NCBI RefSeq assembly: GCF_008033135.1
Contig: NZ_CP041335.1
Coordinates: forward strand, 3,973,925 to 4,037,924
DNA length: 64,000 bases
Reading direction: 5' to 3'
Origin: Chitinolyticbacter meiyuanensis
GTDB lineage: Bacteria > Pseudomonadota > Gammaproteobacteria > Burkholderiales > Chitinibacteraceae
Position numbers and translations under genes: made by a program. This document shows, piece by piece, positions 1 through 8,824 of the stretch (within the stretch, counting starts at the first letter, position 1; each line of letters opens with the position of its first letter). A model generated the notes under the pieces. That model worked only from the letters and a program-made list of their open reading frames with translations, did no database searches and was not told where the DNA came from.

Positions 1-363
1 GGTGCGGAAAGTATCCCGTGCGCGCTTGCGCTCGGCATCGCTGAGCACGCCGTTGTGATCGCGATCCGCATGGTCGAACACCTTGCCGGCCAGGGTATCC
101 GCCTTGGTGAAGTACTCCTCACGGCTGATATCGCCGTGCAGGCGCGGCGGATTCATCTCGCTATCCTTCACCACTTGCTTGCGCTTGGCATCGCGCTCCG
201 CCTGGGTCAGCACGCCGTCCTTGTTGGCATCGAGCTTGTCGAACAGCGTCGCGGCATGTTCATGCGCTTCCTTCAAGAACTCGTCACGACTGACATCCGC
301 AGCGTTGCTGAAGCTGGCAAACAAGCCCAGGCCCGCTGCGATCCACCATAAACGTAAGTTCAT
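1..363 (-). CDS. Secreted EF-hand calcium-binding protein, 3' end outside the window
   Basis: Only the N-terminal 121 codons are present; the gene runs off the left edge. Residues 1-21 form a signal peptide (hydrophobic core after MNLRLWW, small residues SNA before the cut). Two canonical EF-hand loops are visible: residues 45-56 (DANKDGVLTQAE) and 100-111 (DRDHNGVLSDAE), each with Asp/Asn at positions 1, 3 and 5, Gly at 6 and Glu at 12. The ATG at 363 is preceded by GGAG at a good distance. The protein probably binds calcium in the periplasm or outside the cell; no further role can be read. Confidence 0.85.
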   Translation of the reverse strand, partial: MNLRLWWIAAGLGLFASFSNAADVSRDEFLKEAHEHAATLFDKLDANKDGVLTQAERDAKRKQVVKDSEMNPPRLHGDISREEYFTKADTLAGKVFDHADRDHNGVLSDAERKRARDTFRT

Positions 364-433
364 TGTCGACTCCTGTGAAACCGGTTCAGCACCGGTCCCA
401 CTACCTTAGGCGACGCAACGAACCGTGCGGGCA

Positions 434-1234
434 TTAATCCCATTCCGGCGCGAAATCCGGATTGGCGAGGCGCTCGCCGCGATCCAGCGCGGCGATTTCC
501 GACGTCTCCTCGGCCGATAGATGCAGCCGTTGCGCGGCGAGATTGCTTTCCAGGTTGGCTCGCTTGGTCGACGACGGAATCACCGCATGCCCCTGTTGCA
601 GCAACCAGGCCAGCGCCACTTGGGCGGGCGTTGCACCATGATTGGCGGCGATGCGCTGCAGCAGCGTGTCTTCCATCACCTTGCCGTAGGCGAGCGGCAT
701 GTAGGCGGTGAGATGGATACCATGCTCGTGTGCGAACTGCGCGAGCTTGCGGTTCTGTAGGAAGGGGTGGACTTCCACCTGGTTGGTCGCGATCTCGGCG
801 GCGCCGACTGCAGCGATTGCCTGCTGCAGATGGGCAATGGTGAAGTTGGAAACCCCGATCTGCCGCGTCAGCCCCTGGCGCTTGGCCTCGAGCAGCAGCG
901 GCAGGTAGTCGGCCACGGCAATTTGGTCATTCGGTGATGGCCAGTGGATCAGCGTGAGATCAACCGCGTCGGTACGCAGCTTGGCAAGGCTCTCCTTCAG
1001 GCTGGGCAGCAGCGTGTCCGGCGTGAGGTTGCTGGTCCAGATCTTGGTGGTGATGAAAAGCTCGCTGCGTGGCACGCCGGATTCGGCGATGGCCTGGCCG
1101 ACCTCGGCCTCGTTGCCGTAGATCTGGGCGGTATCGATATGGCGGTAACCGGCGGCGAGGCCGTGCTTCACCGAATCGATCACTTGCTGGTCCTTGAGGC
1201 GGAAAGTGCCGAGACCAAAAGCGGGAATGGACAT
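434..1234 (-). CDS. dkgB: 2,5-diketo-D-gluconate reductase B (aldo/keto reductase)
   Basis: A 266-residue NADPH-dependent aldo/keto reductase that closely tracks E. coli DkgB along its whole length, from the N-terminal AFGLGTFRLK to the C-terminal APEWD. The catalytic tetrad is visible as D34, Y39, K64 and H97. DkgB reduces 2,5-diketogluconate and assorted aldehydes such as methylglyoxal in the cytoplasm. The ATG at 1234 is chosen over one 21 bases upstream because GGAG lies six bases before it and the homologous proteins start there. It follows the MFS gene by 30 bases, so the two are probably cotranscribed. Confidence 0.93.
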   Translation of the reverse strand: MSIPAFGLGTFRLKDQQVIDSVKHGLAAGYRHIDTAQIYGNEAEVGQAIAESGVPRSELFITTKIWTSNLTPDTLLPSLKESLAKLRTDAVDLTLIHWPSPNDQIAVADYLPLLLEAKRQGLTRQIGVSNFTIAHLQQAIAAVGAAEIATNQVEVHPFLQNRKLAQFAHEHGIHLTAYMPLAYGKVMEDTLLQRIAANHGATPAQVALAWLLQQGHAVIPSSTKRANLESNLAAQRLHLSAEETSEIAALDRGERLANPDFAPEWD

Positions 1235-1264
1235 GCTGTACTCCTTGGGAAACATCGATTGAAT

Positions 1265-2467
1265 TCAGTGCCCGGCAGCAAACGCCGGCTTGCCGGGGCA
1301 AAAAGCCGGGTTGGCCTGGTCCAGCCGGCCGCTCCAGGCAGTGAGCAACCAGGCGCCGACCACGATCAGTGCGCCGATCCACGGCGTATGCAGCAGGCCC
1401 AGGTGCTGTACGACCAGCCCGCCGCCCCAGGCCCCGCCGGCGATGCCCAGGTTGAAGGCGGCAATGTTCAGGCCCGATGCCACGTCGACCGCATGCGGCG
1501 CATGGTGTTCCGCCTGCTGCACCACATACACCTGCAGGCCCGGCACATTGCCGAAGGCGAACGCTCCCCACGCCAGCACGGTGGCCAATGCCAGCCACGG
1601 ATGGGGCGCGGTGAAGGTCAGCACCAGCAGCACCACGGCCAGTCCGGCAAAGATCAGCTTGAGCGCGCCGATGGCGCCGCGCCGGTCGGCCAGACGGCCG
1701 CCCCAGAGATTCCCCACCGCTACCGATACACCGTAGACCAGCAACACCAGGCTCACCGCCCCCGCGCTGAAGCCCGACACCTGCTGCAGGATGGGTGCGA
1801 GGAAGTTGAAGGCGACGAAGGTGCCGCCGTAGCCCACCGCCGTCATCGCGTACACCAGCAACAGACGCGGCTGTTGCAGCACCTTGAGCTGTTGCATCAC
1901 CGGACTCGGCCGGCTGCCCGCGATATGCCGCGGCACGAACACGGCGCTGGCGACGAACGCGATCACGCCCAGCAGCGATACGGCAAGGAAGGTTTCGCGC
2001 CAGCCGAAATGCTGGCCGATGAAGGTGCCGAGCGGCACGCCAGTGACCAGCGCCACGGTAAGGCCGGAGAACATGGTCGCGATCGCGCTGGCCGCCTTCT
2101 CGCGCGGCACGAGGCCAGTGGCGATGGTGGAGCCGATCGAAAAGAACACGCCGTGCGCCAAGCCGGTGAGCACACGCGCCACCACCAATGCCCCGTAACC
2201 CGGTGCCTGCCAGGCCACCAGGTTGCCAACGGTGAACAGCGCCATCAGCGCCAGCAGCAAAGCCTTGCGCGGCACCCGCCCGGTCAGGGCGGTCAGCAGC
2301 GGTGCACCGATGGCCACGCCCAGCGCATACAGGCTGACCAGCAGCCCGGCCGAAGGCACGGAAACGCCGAGATCGGCGGCAACGGTAGGGATCAGGCCAA
2401 CGATGACGAACTCCGTCGTCCCGATGGCGAAGGCGCTGATGGTCAGCGCCAACAAGGCAAGTGGCAT
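1265..2467 (-). CDS. MFS transporter of the DHA1 (AraJ/PbuE-like) type
   Basis: A 400-residue integral membrane protein with about twelve hydrophobic segments. The start TEFVIVGLIPTVAADLGVS and the loop-2/3 sequence LTGRVPRKALL are typical of the DHA1 drug or sugar efflux branch. I chose the ATG at 2467 because GGAG precedes it by seven bases; a GTG at 2503 would add twelve residues without a better site. It is the first gene of a short operon with dkgB and divergent from a LysR gene. The substrate cannot be told from sequence. Confidence 0.88.
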   Translation of the reverse strand: MPLALLALTISAFAIGTTEFVIVGLIPTVAADLGVSVPSAGLLVSLYALGVAIGAPLLTALTGRVPRKALLLALMALFTVGNLVAWQAPGYGALVVARVLTGLAHGVFFSIGSTIATGLVPREKAASAIATMFSGLTVALVTGVPLGTFIGQHFGWRETFLAVSLLGVIAFVASAVFVPRHIAGSRPSPVMQQLKVLQQPRLLLVYAMTAVGYGGTFVAFNFLAPILQQVSGFSAGAVSLVLLVYGVSVAVGNLWGGRLADRRGAIGALKLIFAGLAVVLLVLTFTAPHPWLALATVLAWGAFAFGNVPGLQVYVVQQAEHHAPHAVDVASGLNIAAFNLGIAGGAWGGGLVVQHLGLLHTPWIGALIVVGAWLLTAWSGRLDQANPAFCPGKPAFAAGH

Positions 2468-2562
2468 GGCAAGGCTCCAGTGAACGAAGCCCGCAGTGTC
2501 CACGCTTGATCCTTACCCAAAAAGCCGTTAAACCTCAAAACATCTTCAATAAAAAATCAACA
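2468..2562. promoter_or_regulatory. Divergent promoter region between the MFS-dkgB operon and a LysR gene
   Basis: The 95 bases separating the two divergent starts are notably AT-rich next to the LysR gene (2520-2562). LysR regulators usually control the divergent neighbour from such a region. I could not fix a clear T-N11-A operator. The LysR gene has no purine-rich ribosome site in its A-rich leader. Confidence 0.45.
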
Positions 2563-3453
2563 ATGAAAACCACGCTGGACGAACTCGCCACCCTGATCGC
2601 CGTGGTGGACGGTGGCAGCATCACCGCCGCCGCCGAGCGGCTCGATCAGACCGTCTCCGCCGTGAGCCGCACGCTGGCGCGGCTGGAGGCCAAGCTCGGC
2701 ACCACGCTGCTCCAGCGCACCACCCGCCGGCTGGAACTCACCGAGGAAGGCCGGCTGTTCCTGGAGCAGGCACGGCGCATCGTCGCCAGCGTAGAGGACG
2801 CCGAGGAATTGATGGCGCTGCGCCAGGGCCAGCCCGCTGGCCGGCTGCGCGTGAACGCGGCCTCGCCGTTCATGCTGCATGTGCTCGCCCCGCTGGTGCC
2901 CGGCTTCTGCGCCGCCTACCCGCAGATCGAGCTGGAGCTCAATACCAGCGACCGCATCATCGATCTGATCGAGGAGCGCACCGACATCGCCATCCGCATC
3001 GGCACGCTGGCCGATTCCACGCTGCATGCCCGCTCGCTCGGCCACAACCGCCTGCGCGTACTGGCCAGCCCCGCCTATCTGGCCGAGTACGGCACACCGC
3101 AGCAGGTAGCGGACCTCACCCGGCATCGACTGCTGGGCTTCACCCAGCCGGACAGCCTCAACGCCTGGCCCTTGCGCCATACGCTGGGCGAGCACTACGC
3201 CATCCAGCCAGCGCTACGTGCCTCCAGCGGAGAAACGCTGCGCCAGCTCGCCCTCTCCGGCGCCGGCCTCGTCTGCCTGGCCGACTTCATGACCCGTTCC
3301 GACCGCGCCAGCGGCACGCTGATCCAGGTGCTGGTGGAGCACACGGCGGACGTGCGCCAGCCGGTGCACGCGGTGTACTACCGCAACACGGCCTTAGCAC
3401 CACGGATTGCGTGTTTTCTGGACTACGTGGCGAAGCGGATGAATGGTGAATGA
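2563..3453 (+). CDS. LysR-family transcriptional regulator (YafC-like)
   Basis: A 296-residue LysR protein: N-terminal winged helix (residues 1-60, with AAAERLDQTVSAVSRTLARL as the recognition region) and a substrate-binding domain from about 90 to the end. It resembles E. coli YafC, including the SGETL-QL-LSG segment near residue 225. In E. coli yafC lies close to dkgB, and here the gene is divergent from an MFS-dkgB pair, so it probably regulates them. The ATG at 2563 is the natural start, because upstream in-frame codons run back into the MFS gene. Confidence 0.9.
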   Translation: MKTTLDELATLIAVVDGGSITAAAERLDQTVSAVSRTLARLEAKLGTTLLQRTTRRLELTEEGRLFLEQARRIVASVEDAEELMALRQGQPAGRLRVNAASPFMLHVLAPLVPGFCAAYPQIELELNTSDRIIDLIEERTDIAIRIGTLADSTLHARSLGHNRLRVLASPAYLAEYGTPQQVADLTRHRLLGFTQPDSLNAWPLRHTLGEHYAIQPALRASSGETLRQLALSGAGLVCLADFMTRSDRASGTLIQVLVEHTADVRQPVHAVYYRNTALAPRIACFLDYVAKRMNGE

Positions 3454-3560
3454 AGGAGCGGCGCGTTACCCTGAGCAACAGCGCGTGCAGGCTGACCATG
3501 GCCTTCGCGCCTGCATCAGCGCGATAAGCCGTTCCACCCAATCCCAACTGCCGAGAAGAT

Positions 3561-3932
3561 ATGCCTGCGATCCGGTTCGAAAAAATCGCCCCCATTTTCA
3601 CCGTCGACAACGTCGCGCAGGCGATCGATTTCTATCGAAAAGCGCTGGAATTCGACTTGGCGTGGTCCTGGGGCACGCCGCCCGAGGTCGCTGCGATATG
3701 CCGTGATGAGGTGGAAATCACGCTGACCCAGCGGGCAGATGCCAAACCCGCAGGGGCATCGCATATCTACCTCACGGTTTCCGGCATCGACGCACTTTAT
3801 GCGCGGCTGGCGCAATCGGGCATTTGCATCGTTGTTCCCCTTGCGGATCGCGATTACGGCATGCGGGATTTCCGGATCGCCGATGCAAGCGGCAATGAAA
3901 TCAGTATTGGACAAGCCATCGACCAGGCTTGA
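3561..3932 (+). CDS. VOC-superfamily (glyoxalase/bleomycin-resistance-like) protein
   Basis: A 123-residue single VOC domain. The beginning FEKIAPIFTVDNVAQAIDFY and the end DYGMRDFRIADASGN follow the usual fold, in which one half-site is followed by the F-x-D-P/A-x-GN strand. Related proteins include fosfomycin/bleomycin-resistance and dioxygenase-like members, but no specific substrate is indicated. Several expected metal-ligand positions are not obvious, so activity is uncertain. A weak GAGAAG ribosome site lies before the ATG. Confidence 0.8.
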   Translation: MPAIRFEKIAPIFTVDNVAQAIDFYRKALEFDLAWSWGTPPEVAAICRDEVEITLTQRADAKPAGASHIYLTVSGIDALYARLAQSGICIVVPLADRDYGMRDFRIADASGNEISIGQAIDQA

Positions 3933-4064
3933 CGCGCCACTCACCGGCAGCTTCAAGCACCATAACAGCTCATATCCCGGCATGCTCGGCGCCTGTTTGC
4001 GCCGTTGCGACGTGATTTGGTGTGCCCCAGCAATGGATGGCCCCAGAACCTCAGGACGAAATGA

Positions 4065-4472
4065 ATGAAACGCATAACACTTCTGTTGTCGCTGGTACTG
4101 CTCCAGCCCGCAGCATATGCCGCTGTCTACAAATGCACAGTCGATGGAAAAGTGGCATTCCAGGCCACGCCCTGCACCAGCGGCCAAGGCAGCGCATTGG
4201 ATATCAAGCCAATGTCTTCGAGCAACGCCGCCACGCGACAATGCCAGGGCAAGGAAATCCGCATCCACTTTTCCGATATGCCGCTGCAAACCACGTTGAA
4301 GGTACTTGCCGACTATTCCGGCAATCGCCTTGAACTGGCCCCCACCATCGGCGGCAACGGTGCGTTCCATTACGATTGCGTGCCGTGGGATACGGTATTG
4401 AAGGACATTGCGGACAAGTACCGGCTGCAGGTCACCGTGGGGAATGGCACCATCCGCGCCATGCCCCGTTGA
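4065..4472 (+). CDS. Secreted DUF4124-STN-like protein
   Basis: A 135-residue protein with a signal peptide (residues 1-19, ending PAAYA). Residues 20-40 match the start of DUF4124 (VYKCTVDGKVAFQATPC). Residues 64-130 look like an STN-type short domain as found at the N-terminus of secretins and TonB receptors: IHFSDMPLQTTLKVLADYSG followed by a predicted second half ending in ADKYRLQVTV. It carries no membrane anchor, so it should be periplasmic. The combination suggests a role with envelope proteins such as a secretin, but this is inference from weak motif similarity. Confidence 0.7.
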   Translation: MKRITLLLSLVLLQPAAYAAVYKCTVDGKVAFQATPCTSGQGSALDIKPMSSSNAATRQCQGKEIRIHFSDMPLQTTLKVLADYSGNRLELAPTIGGNGAFHYDCVPWDTVLKDIADKYRLQVTVGNGTIRAMPR

Positions 4473-4594
4473 AGATGACACGGCACAACGTCATCACGCC
4501 AGGCGGTGCCGCAGACGCAGATCCAAACGATTGATCTTGAACACCTGTGTAGGCCCTCGCGGTGCACGACAGCACCTCCATTCAGGAAAACCCC

Positions 4595-4990
4595 ATGCCC
4601 CACCCGCTCATCCTGCCGATGGCAGCCCATGTGGCACTGGCCGCAACGCTGTATGTGTTGCTCACCGTGGCAAGGGCGCCCGCGATCTGGGGCATCGGTC
4701 GCCGCGCCGATGGCAGCAACCCCTGGGCCAAGGTGGAGCCGCGCATCAGCGCGAATCTCTCGAACCAGTTCGAATGGCCACTGCTGTTTTACGTGGCTTG
4801 TCTGCTGCAGCCCAATCCTGGTTCTGCCGCATTCGCCTTGGCGTGGATCTTCGTGCTCGGCCGTCTTGCACACAGCGCGGTGCAGATTTTGACCACCAAT
4901 GTCCGGCTTCGCGGCGCCGTGTTCACGGTCAATTTCCTCGCCGTACTGGGGTTGTGGGTGATCACCCTCTGGCCGATGTGCCAGCGATAG
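4595..4990 (+). CDS. MAPEG-family membrane protein
   Basis: A 131-residue protein with about four transmembrane helices. It shows the MAPEG pattern: polar segment with ADGSNPWAKVEPRISANLSNQFEWP after helix 1, then the helix LLFYVACLLQ and an arginine in HSAVQILTTNVRLRG. MAPEG proteins are membrane enzymes related to microsomal glutathione transferases; bacterial members are mostly unassigned. The ATG at 4595 is preceded by AGGA and begins directly at the first helix; a start 33 bases upstream would add a non-hydrophobic tail. Confidence 0.85.
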   Translation: MPHPLILPMAAHVALAATLYVLLTVARAPAIWGIGRRADGSNPWAKVEPRISANLSNQFEWPLLFYVACLLQPNPGSAAFALAWIFVLGRLAHSAVQILTTNVRLRGAVFTVNFLAVLGLWVITLWPMCQR

Positions 4991-5033
4991 ACATCTCGAT
5001 TTCCACTCAGCACCAACTCTGCCACTCGCACCG

Positions 5034-5480
5034 ATGAAAAATTTCGCTATTTCCTCGCTGCTGCTTGTTTGCAGCACCGCAGCCATTGCCGCCGATGACC
5101 CCTCGACCTTGCTTGCGAAGGCTGGCGTGTCTGGCAGGATCGAAACCCGTTGCAGCGCCCGGTTCTTTGCCGCTGAAGCCAGCGCGACTGCCATGGCTGT
5201 GCGAAGCTCGGATGGAAAGAAGGCCTACTATGTACTCGCCAACGGCAAGGCCACGTTGCTCGGGGCGTATGCCGCCGAGGCGGAGCTACAGTGCCTGTCA
5301 CCCAAGCAAGCAACTGCGCGCAACCGCGACATCGCCCAGAGCGAGGGCATCGAGGGGCAGATCGTGCCGAATGGCCAGCTGGATGTGGTCTGCGGCTTCA
5401 TCGACGACACCGAGGCCACCTGTTGGGGCTTCGATCCCAAGCGCAAAGCCGTGGTGCGGCGAGGCGGTTGGGCCACTTGA
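5034..5480 (+). CDS. Secreted hypothetical protein
   Basis: A 148-residue protein with a clear signal peptide (MKNFAISSLLLVCSTAAIAA, cut near residue 20). The mature part is small, with four cysteines (about residues 40, 87, 121 and 130) that could form disulphides in the periplasm. I do not recognise the family. It follows the MAPEG gene by 43 bases on the same strand and may share its transcript. Confidence 0.75.
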   Translation: MKNFAISSLLLVCSTAAIAADDPSTLLAKAGVSGRIETRCSARFFAAEASATAMAVRSSDGKKAYYVLANGKATLLGAYAAEAELQCLSPKQATARNRDIAQSEGIEGQIVPNGQLDVVCGFIDDTEATCWGFDPKRKAVVRRGGWAT

Positions 5481-5563
5481 GGCCCATGTGACCGCCTTTC
5501 AGCCGAACACACCCGTGATGCACCCGTGGTCGGCGGCACAAGCACCCGCCTTCCACCAAACGA

Positions 5564-5589
5564 CGACGCCCCTCCTCCGAGGGGCATCG
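5564..5589. terminator. Stem-loop between convergent genes
   Basis: GCCCCTC, loop CTCC, GAGGGGC gives a perfect seven-base GC stem, with further pairing outside one mismatch. It lies between a plus-strand gene ending at 5480 and the minus-strand gene ending at 5612. Neither side has a long T run, so it is a plausible but weak bidirectional terminator. Confidence 0.5.
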
Positions 5590-5611
5590 TGATTGGTTTA
5601 CGGAGCAGCGC

Positions 5612-8269
5612 TTACCAGCCGCTGTTCCCCGAGACGCGGTTGAAGAAGCTGGCCGGCACACCCTCCGCGGCGAGCGGCGCGATGGCGGGGCTATCGACCA
5701 CCACGCTCTCGAAGTTCACCGTGCCACGTCCGCCACCATCCAGCACCTGGATGCCATAGGTACCGGGACGGGTGATGGTGACATTGCGCAGCGTCACGTT
5801 GCGGAACTGCGCGTTGTCGGCCGCCTGCAGGATTTCCGGCGAGAAGCGCTCGCCCGGCGGGGCGTACGCGGTGCCGAAGCCGCGGAACTCGATACCGGCG
5901 TAGGTCGGCTCGATGATGTCCACGTTCTCCACCAGGATGTCGTTCACGTCGCCCTCACGGCTGTAGAACTTCAGCGCGCCATGCTTCCACGGGTTGGCGG
6001 TGCCTTCCATGAACATCGGGCCACCGGCGCGGATCAGCGAGATGTTGCGGAAGGTGGTGAGCCCCGGGCCGAACGGATAGGACGAGAACTCGTTGTCCAC
6101 CAGAATGCCGGGGTAGGTCAGCACATCCTCGCACACGCTGTCTTCCCACACGTTGTCATACCCGCCGTAGCTGGCAAAGCAGTTGGCACGCCATGGCATC
6201 TGCACCGTGATCTTGCGGAAGCGGTTGCCATGCCCCACGCCCTGGTCGGGCGCATTGCGCGCCTCGGGGTTGATGAAGTTGGGGCCCAGTGCGTAGGTCT
6301 TGTCGCGCACCCAGTGGGTCCAGCGGATCGACCAGACCACGGCCGCGTCGTCGCCGGTATTGCGGATATGGCAGTTCTCCACCAGTGAATTGGACGTGCC
6401 GTTGTCGAAGTTGATGCCGTCGGCGTAGGTATTGCGAATGCGGCAGTTGCGGATGGTGAGGTTGTCGGTCGGCTGGGTCTGGTAAGGCGGATCGTTGCCC
6501 ACCCAGATCGCGCCCACCACGTGCTCGATCCACACGTTCTCGATCACCGAATCCTTGCCCATCGGCCCGGCGAAGGCCTTCTGCACGCCCTGCGTTTCCT
6601 CGGCCCGCGCATACGATTCGCCGTAGATCGAGAAATCACGGAACACGCACTTCGCGGTGGCGCCGTAGCAGAAGAACATCGCCTTGGGGCCGCGCAACGT
6701 GGTGTGCCACATGCCGGCACCACGGATCTCGACCCCTGGGTTGTCGAGGCCGACATTGCCGCCGCTGATCTTCTGCAGCAGGTATTCGCCCGGCGGGAAC
6801 CACAGCTTCTGGGTGGAGCGCATCGCGCGCAGCACGTCATCCGCGTGATCCTTGCCGTCGTTCGGCTGAATGCCGAACTCGGTCACCGAGGTGAAGCCGG
6901 GCGGCATGGTCAAGGGCGGCGCCACATCCTCGAAATCGATCAGGTCGATCACGTAGAAGGCCGCGCTGTCCTGCGCATCCCGCTGCAGCTTCACTTCCGC
7001 GCCGACCGGTATCGGCTGATCCAGCAGTACGCGCACTTCGTCGAAGAAGGTATGCGGCTGCTCGGCTGGCTTGTCGACGATGGCATCGCCGATCAGCCCA
7101 CCCTTGTACGACCAGGCGTAGCGCGACGTCAGCGGCAGCGATTTCACCCGCTGGCCGTTCACGTAGAGCCCCAGCGTGGCATCGATGCCGCCGCCGGCCG
7201 GTGCATCCGGAATGGCATAGCGGACCACCACGGAGTTGGCTGCCGCCGTGGTGTTCCACGACACGTAGTCGCCGCTACGGTCGAGCTGTACCGCGCTGCG
7301 GCCGATCGCCTCGGCCTGGATATAGGCGGCATCCCATTTGTTGCGGCTGGGCGCGAGGATGCGACCATTGGTACGGCCGTGCTCGGCCTGCAGTTCCACC
7401 CACGGGGCTTCCACGCCACGACCGGTGCTCGGCGTCGGGGTCACCGGCGTGGGGGACACGGGTGTCGGCGTGACGGGGGTCGGCACGACCGGCGTCGGCG
7501 TCGCGGTCAGCGGGGTCGGGGTGGGTTGCGCCGTCGGGGTCGGAGTAGGCGGCCGGGGCGTGGGCGTGACCGGCGTGGCGGTCGGCACGGGGGTGGCGAC
7601 GGGCGTGGGCGTCGGCACGCTGCCCACTGGCTCCAGCTTCCATTGCGCGCTTTGCCATACCGGGTAGATCCCGCCGCTCTGCGCCTGGCCGAGCTGGTTT
7701 TCGATATGGATGTATTCCCAAGTGTGCCAACGGTTGCGAATGCGCACAAAGCCATCGCCGGTCGGCTCCAGTGCCCACTGCGCGCTTTCCCAGGCAGGCT
7801 CGCGCGGGCCGGCCTGTACCAGACCGTTGCTGCTCTCGATATGCAGGTATTCGCCGGTACCCAGGTTGCGGATCGCGACAAAACCGTTGCCGAGTTCTTC
7901 CACCACCCACTGATAGCCAGCGCCATCACCGGTGCCGTAGCCCGCATTCACGCCACCATCAACGAGGCCACTGCCCTGCCAGCGATTGACGATGCGATAG
8001 CCCGGCGTTGCAGCCACCACTGGCGCCGTGCAGCTCCCGGCATCGGCCCAGACGCCCCATTGGCCGGACTGCTGCGGGTTGTCGCCCTGCGTCCACCACT
8101 TGGCGCGATAATTGTGGCCGCCTTGCGATACCGTCTCGCCCCCCACGTAGGCCCGGGCGGATTGCCAGGCGTCGGCGCAGGCATCCGCCAGCGCCAGCGG
8201 CACGCATGCAGCACACATCAAGGCTGCGCCCATGCGCAGCCGTACAGACTGATCCAATTTCACGTTCAC
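5612..8269 (-). CDS. Secreted multidomain GH87-like alpha-1,3-glucanase (mycodextranase type)
   Basis: An 885-residue exported protein. Order: signal peptide (1-28), CBM5/12 (about 30-78, with AKWWTQGDNP), a beta-trefoil/ricin-like region with two LGTGEYLHIE-type repeats (about 90-215), a Pro-Thr linker (about 220-282), a CBM6/35-like domain (about 290-455), and a right-handed beta-helix to the end. The latter two resemble the pair found in GH87 enzymes. D617 and the pair D640-D641 have the 23/24-residue spacing I recall for the GH87 catalytic aspartates. The likely substrate is alpha-1,3-glucan of fungal walls; family is inferred from pattern, not alignment. No ribosome site decides the start strongly. 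Confidence 0.75.
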   Translation of the reverse strand: MNVKLDQSVRLRMGAALMCAACVPLALADACADAWQSARAYVGGETVSQGGHNYRAKWWTQGDNPQQSGQWGVWADAGSCTAPVVAATPGYRIVNRWQGSGLVDGGVNAGYGTGDGAGYQWVVEELGNGFVAIRNLGTGEYLHIESSNGLVQAGPREPAWESAQWALEPTGDGFVRIRNRWHTWEYIHIENQLGQAQSGGIYPVWQSAQWKLEPVGSVPTPTPVATPVPTATPVTPTPRPPTPTPTAQPTPTPLTATPTPVVPTPVTPTPVSPTPVTPTPSTGRGVEAPWVELQAEHGRTNGRILAPSRNKWDAAYIQAEAIGRSAVQLDRSGDYVSWNTTAAANSVVVRYAIPDAPAGGGIDATLGLYVNGQRVKSLPLTSRYAWSYKGGLIGDAIVDKPAEQPHTFFDEVRVLLDQPIPVGAEVKLQRDAQDSAAFYVIDLIDFEDVAPPLTMPPGFTSVTEFGIQPNDGKDHADDVLRAMRSTQKLWFPPGEYLLQKISGGNVGLDNPGVEIRGAGMWHTTLRGPKAMFFCYGATAKCVFRDFSIYGESYARAEETQGVQKAFAGPMGKDSVIENVWIEHVVGAIWVGNDPPYQTQPTDNLTIRNCRIRNTYADGINFDNGTSNSLVENCHIRNTGDDAAVVWSIRWTHWVRDKTYALGPNFINPEARNAPDQGVGHGNRFRKITVQMPWRANCFASYGGYDNVWEDSVCEDVLTYPGILVDNEFSSYPFGPGLTTFRNISLIRAGGPMFMEGTANPWKHGALKFYSREGDVNDILVENVDIIEPTYAGIEFRGFGTAYAPPGERFSPEILQAADNAQFRNVTLRNVTITRPGTYGIQVLDGGGRGTVNFESVVVDSPAIAPLAAEGVPASFFNRVSGNSGW

Positions 8270-8824
8270 CTCTCCATAGCGTATGTGATTCGGCGATTTG
8301 CCATGCGACCGATGTGCACAGGACTGCGCCGGTGCCTCGGTTCGTTATGTACTCGGTACCACTACATACGGCCGGGGCAGGATATAAGCCTGGAGAAAGC
8401 AGATGGATAAATGGATTTACCTATTATCTTCAAATACTTATATTTAAAATCGCTGATGATTTTCCGCCGTATTTACTTTCTCCATGGTTTCTTTTTGGTT
8501 ACGAAAAAACACCACCACACGATGACCGATATTTGAACGAACGCGTGCTGTATCCATTCAGCACGCATCGCCCGCCTGCGCAGAAGCCTGAGGCGGTCAT
8601 ACCAGTTCCGGCTGCAATTGGTCCGCCGCCGGGACGACAGGCCCTCCAGCCAAGTCGAGCCAGGGTTGAGACCGGCAGTGGCACTCGGACTGGCGGCTGC
8701 ATTTTCAGTATGAGTGGCCGGGTGCTGCAACACGCTGGCAGATCCCGCCACCGGGCCGACCGCTGCCGATGAAACGCCTTGCCCTGTAAAATGCGCCGTT
8801 TGTCCCTAGCGGGCAGGAGTCAGC
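8270..8824. other. Long intergenic region, AT-rich in the middle, no gene supported
   Basis: This 555-base gap separates the divergent GH87-like and radical SAM genes. Bases 8400-8530 are clearly more AT-rich than the surroundings. An interrupted palindrome TATGTA-N11-TACATA lies at 8346-8368, about 80 bases upstream of the GH87-like start, and could be an operator. Open frames here have no start signals or recognisable protein. Confidence 0.5.

Noticed and set aside
944..2509. Plus-strand open frame of 521 codons opposite the MFS gene
   Set aside because: Antisense of a typical transporter; Gln/His/Arg-rich noise without start signals.
8008..8772. Plus-strand open frame of 254 codons crossing the GH87-like start and the intergenic region
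   Set aside because: Starts antisense to the signal peptide region and shows no protein pattern or ribosome site.
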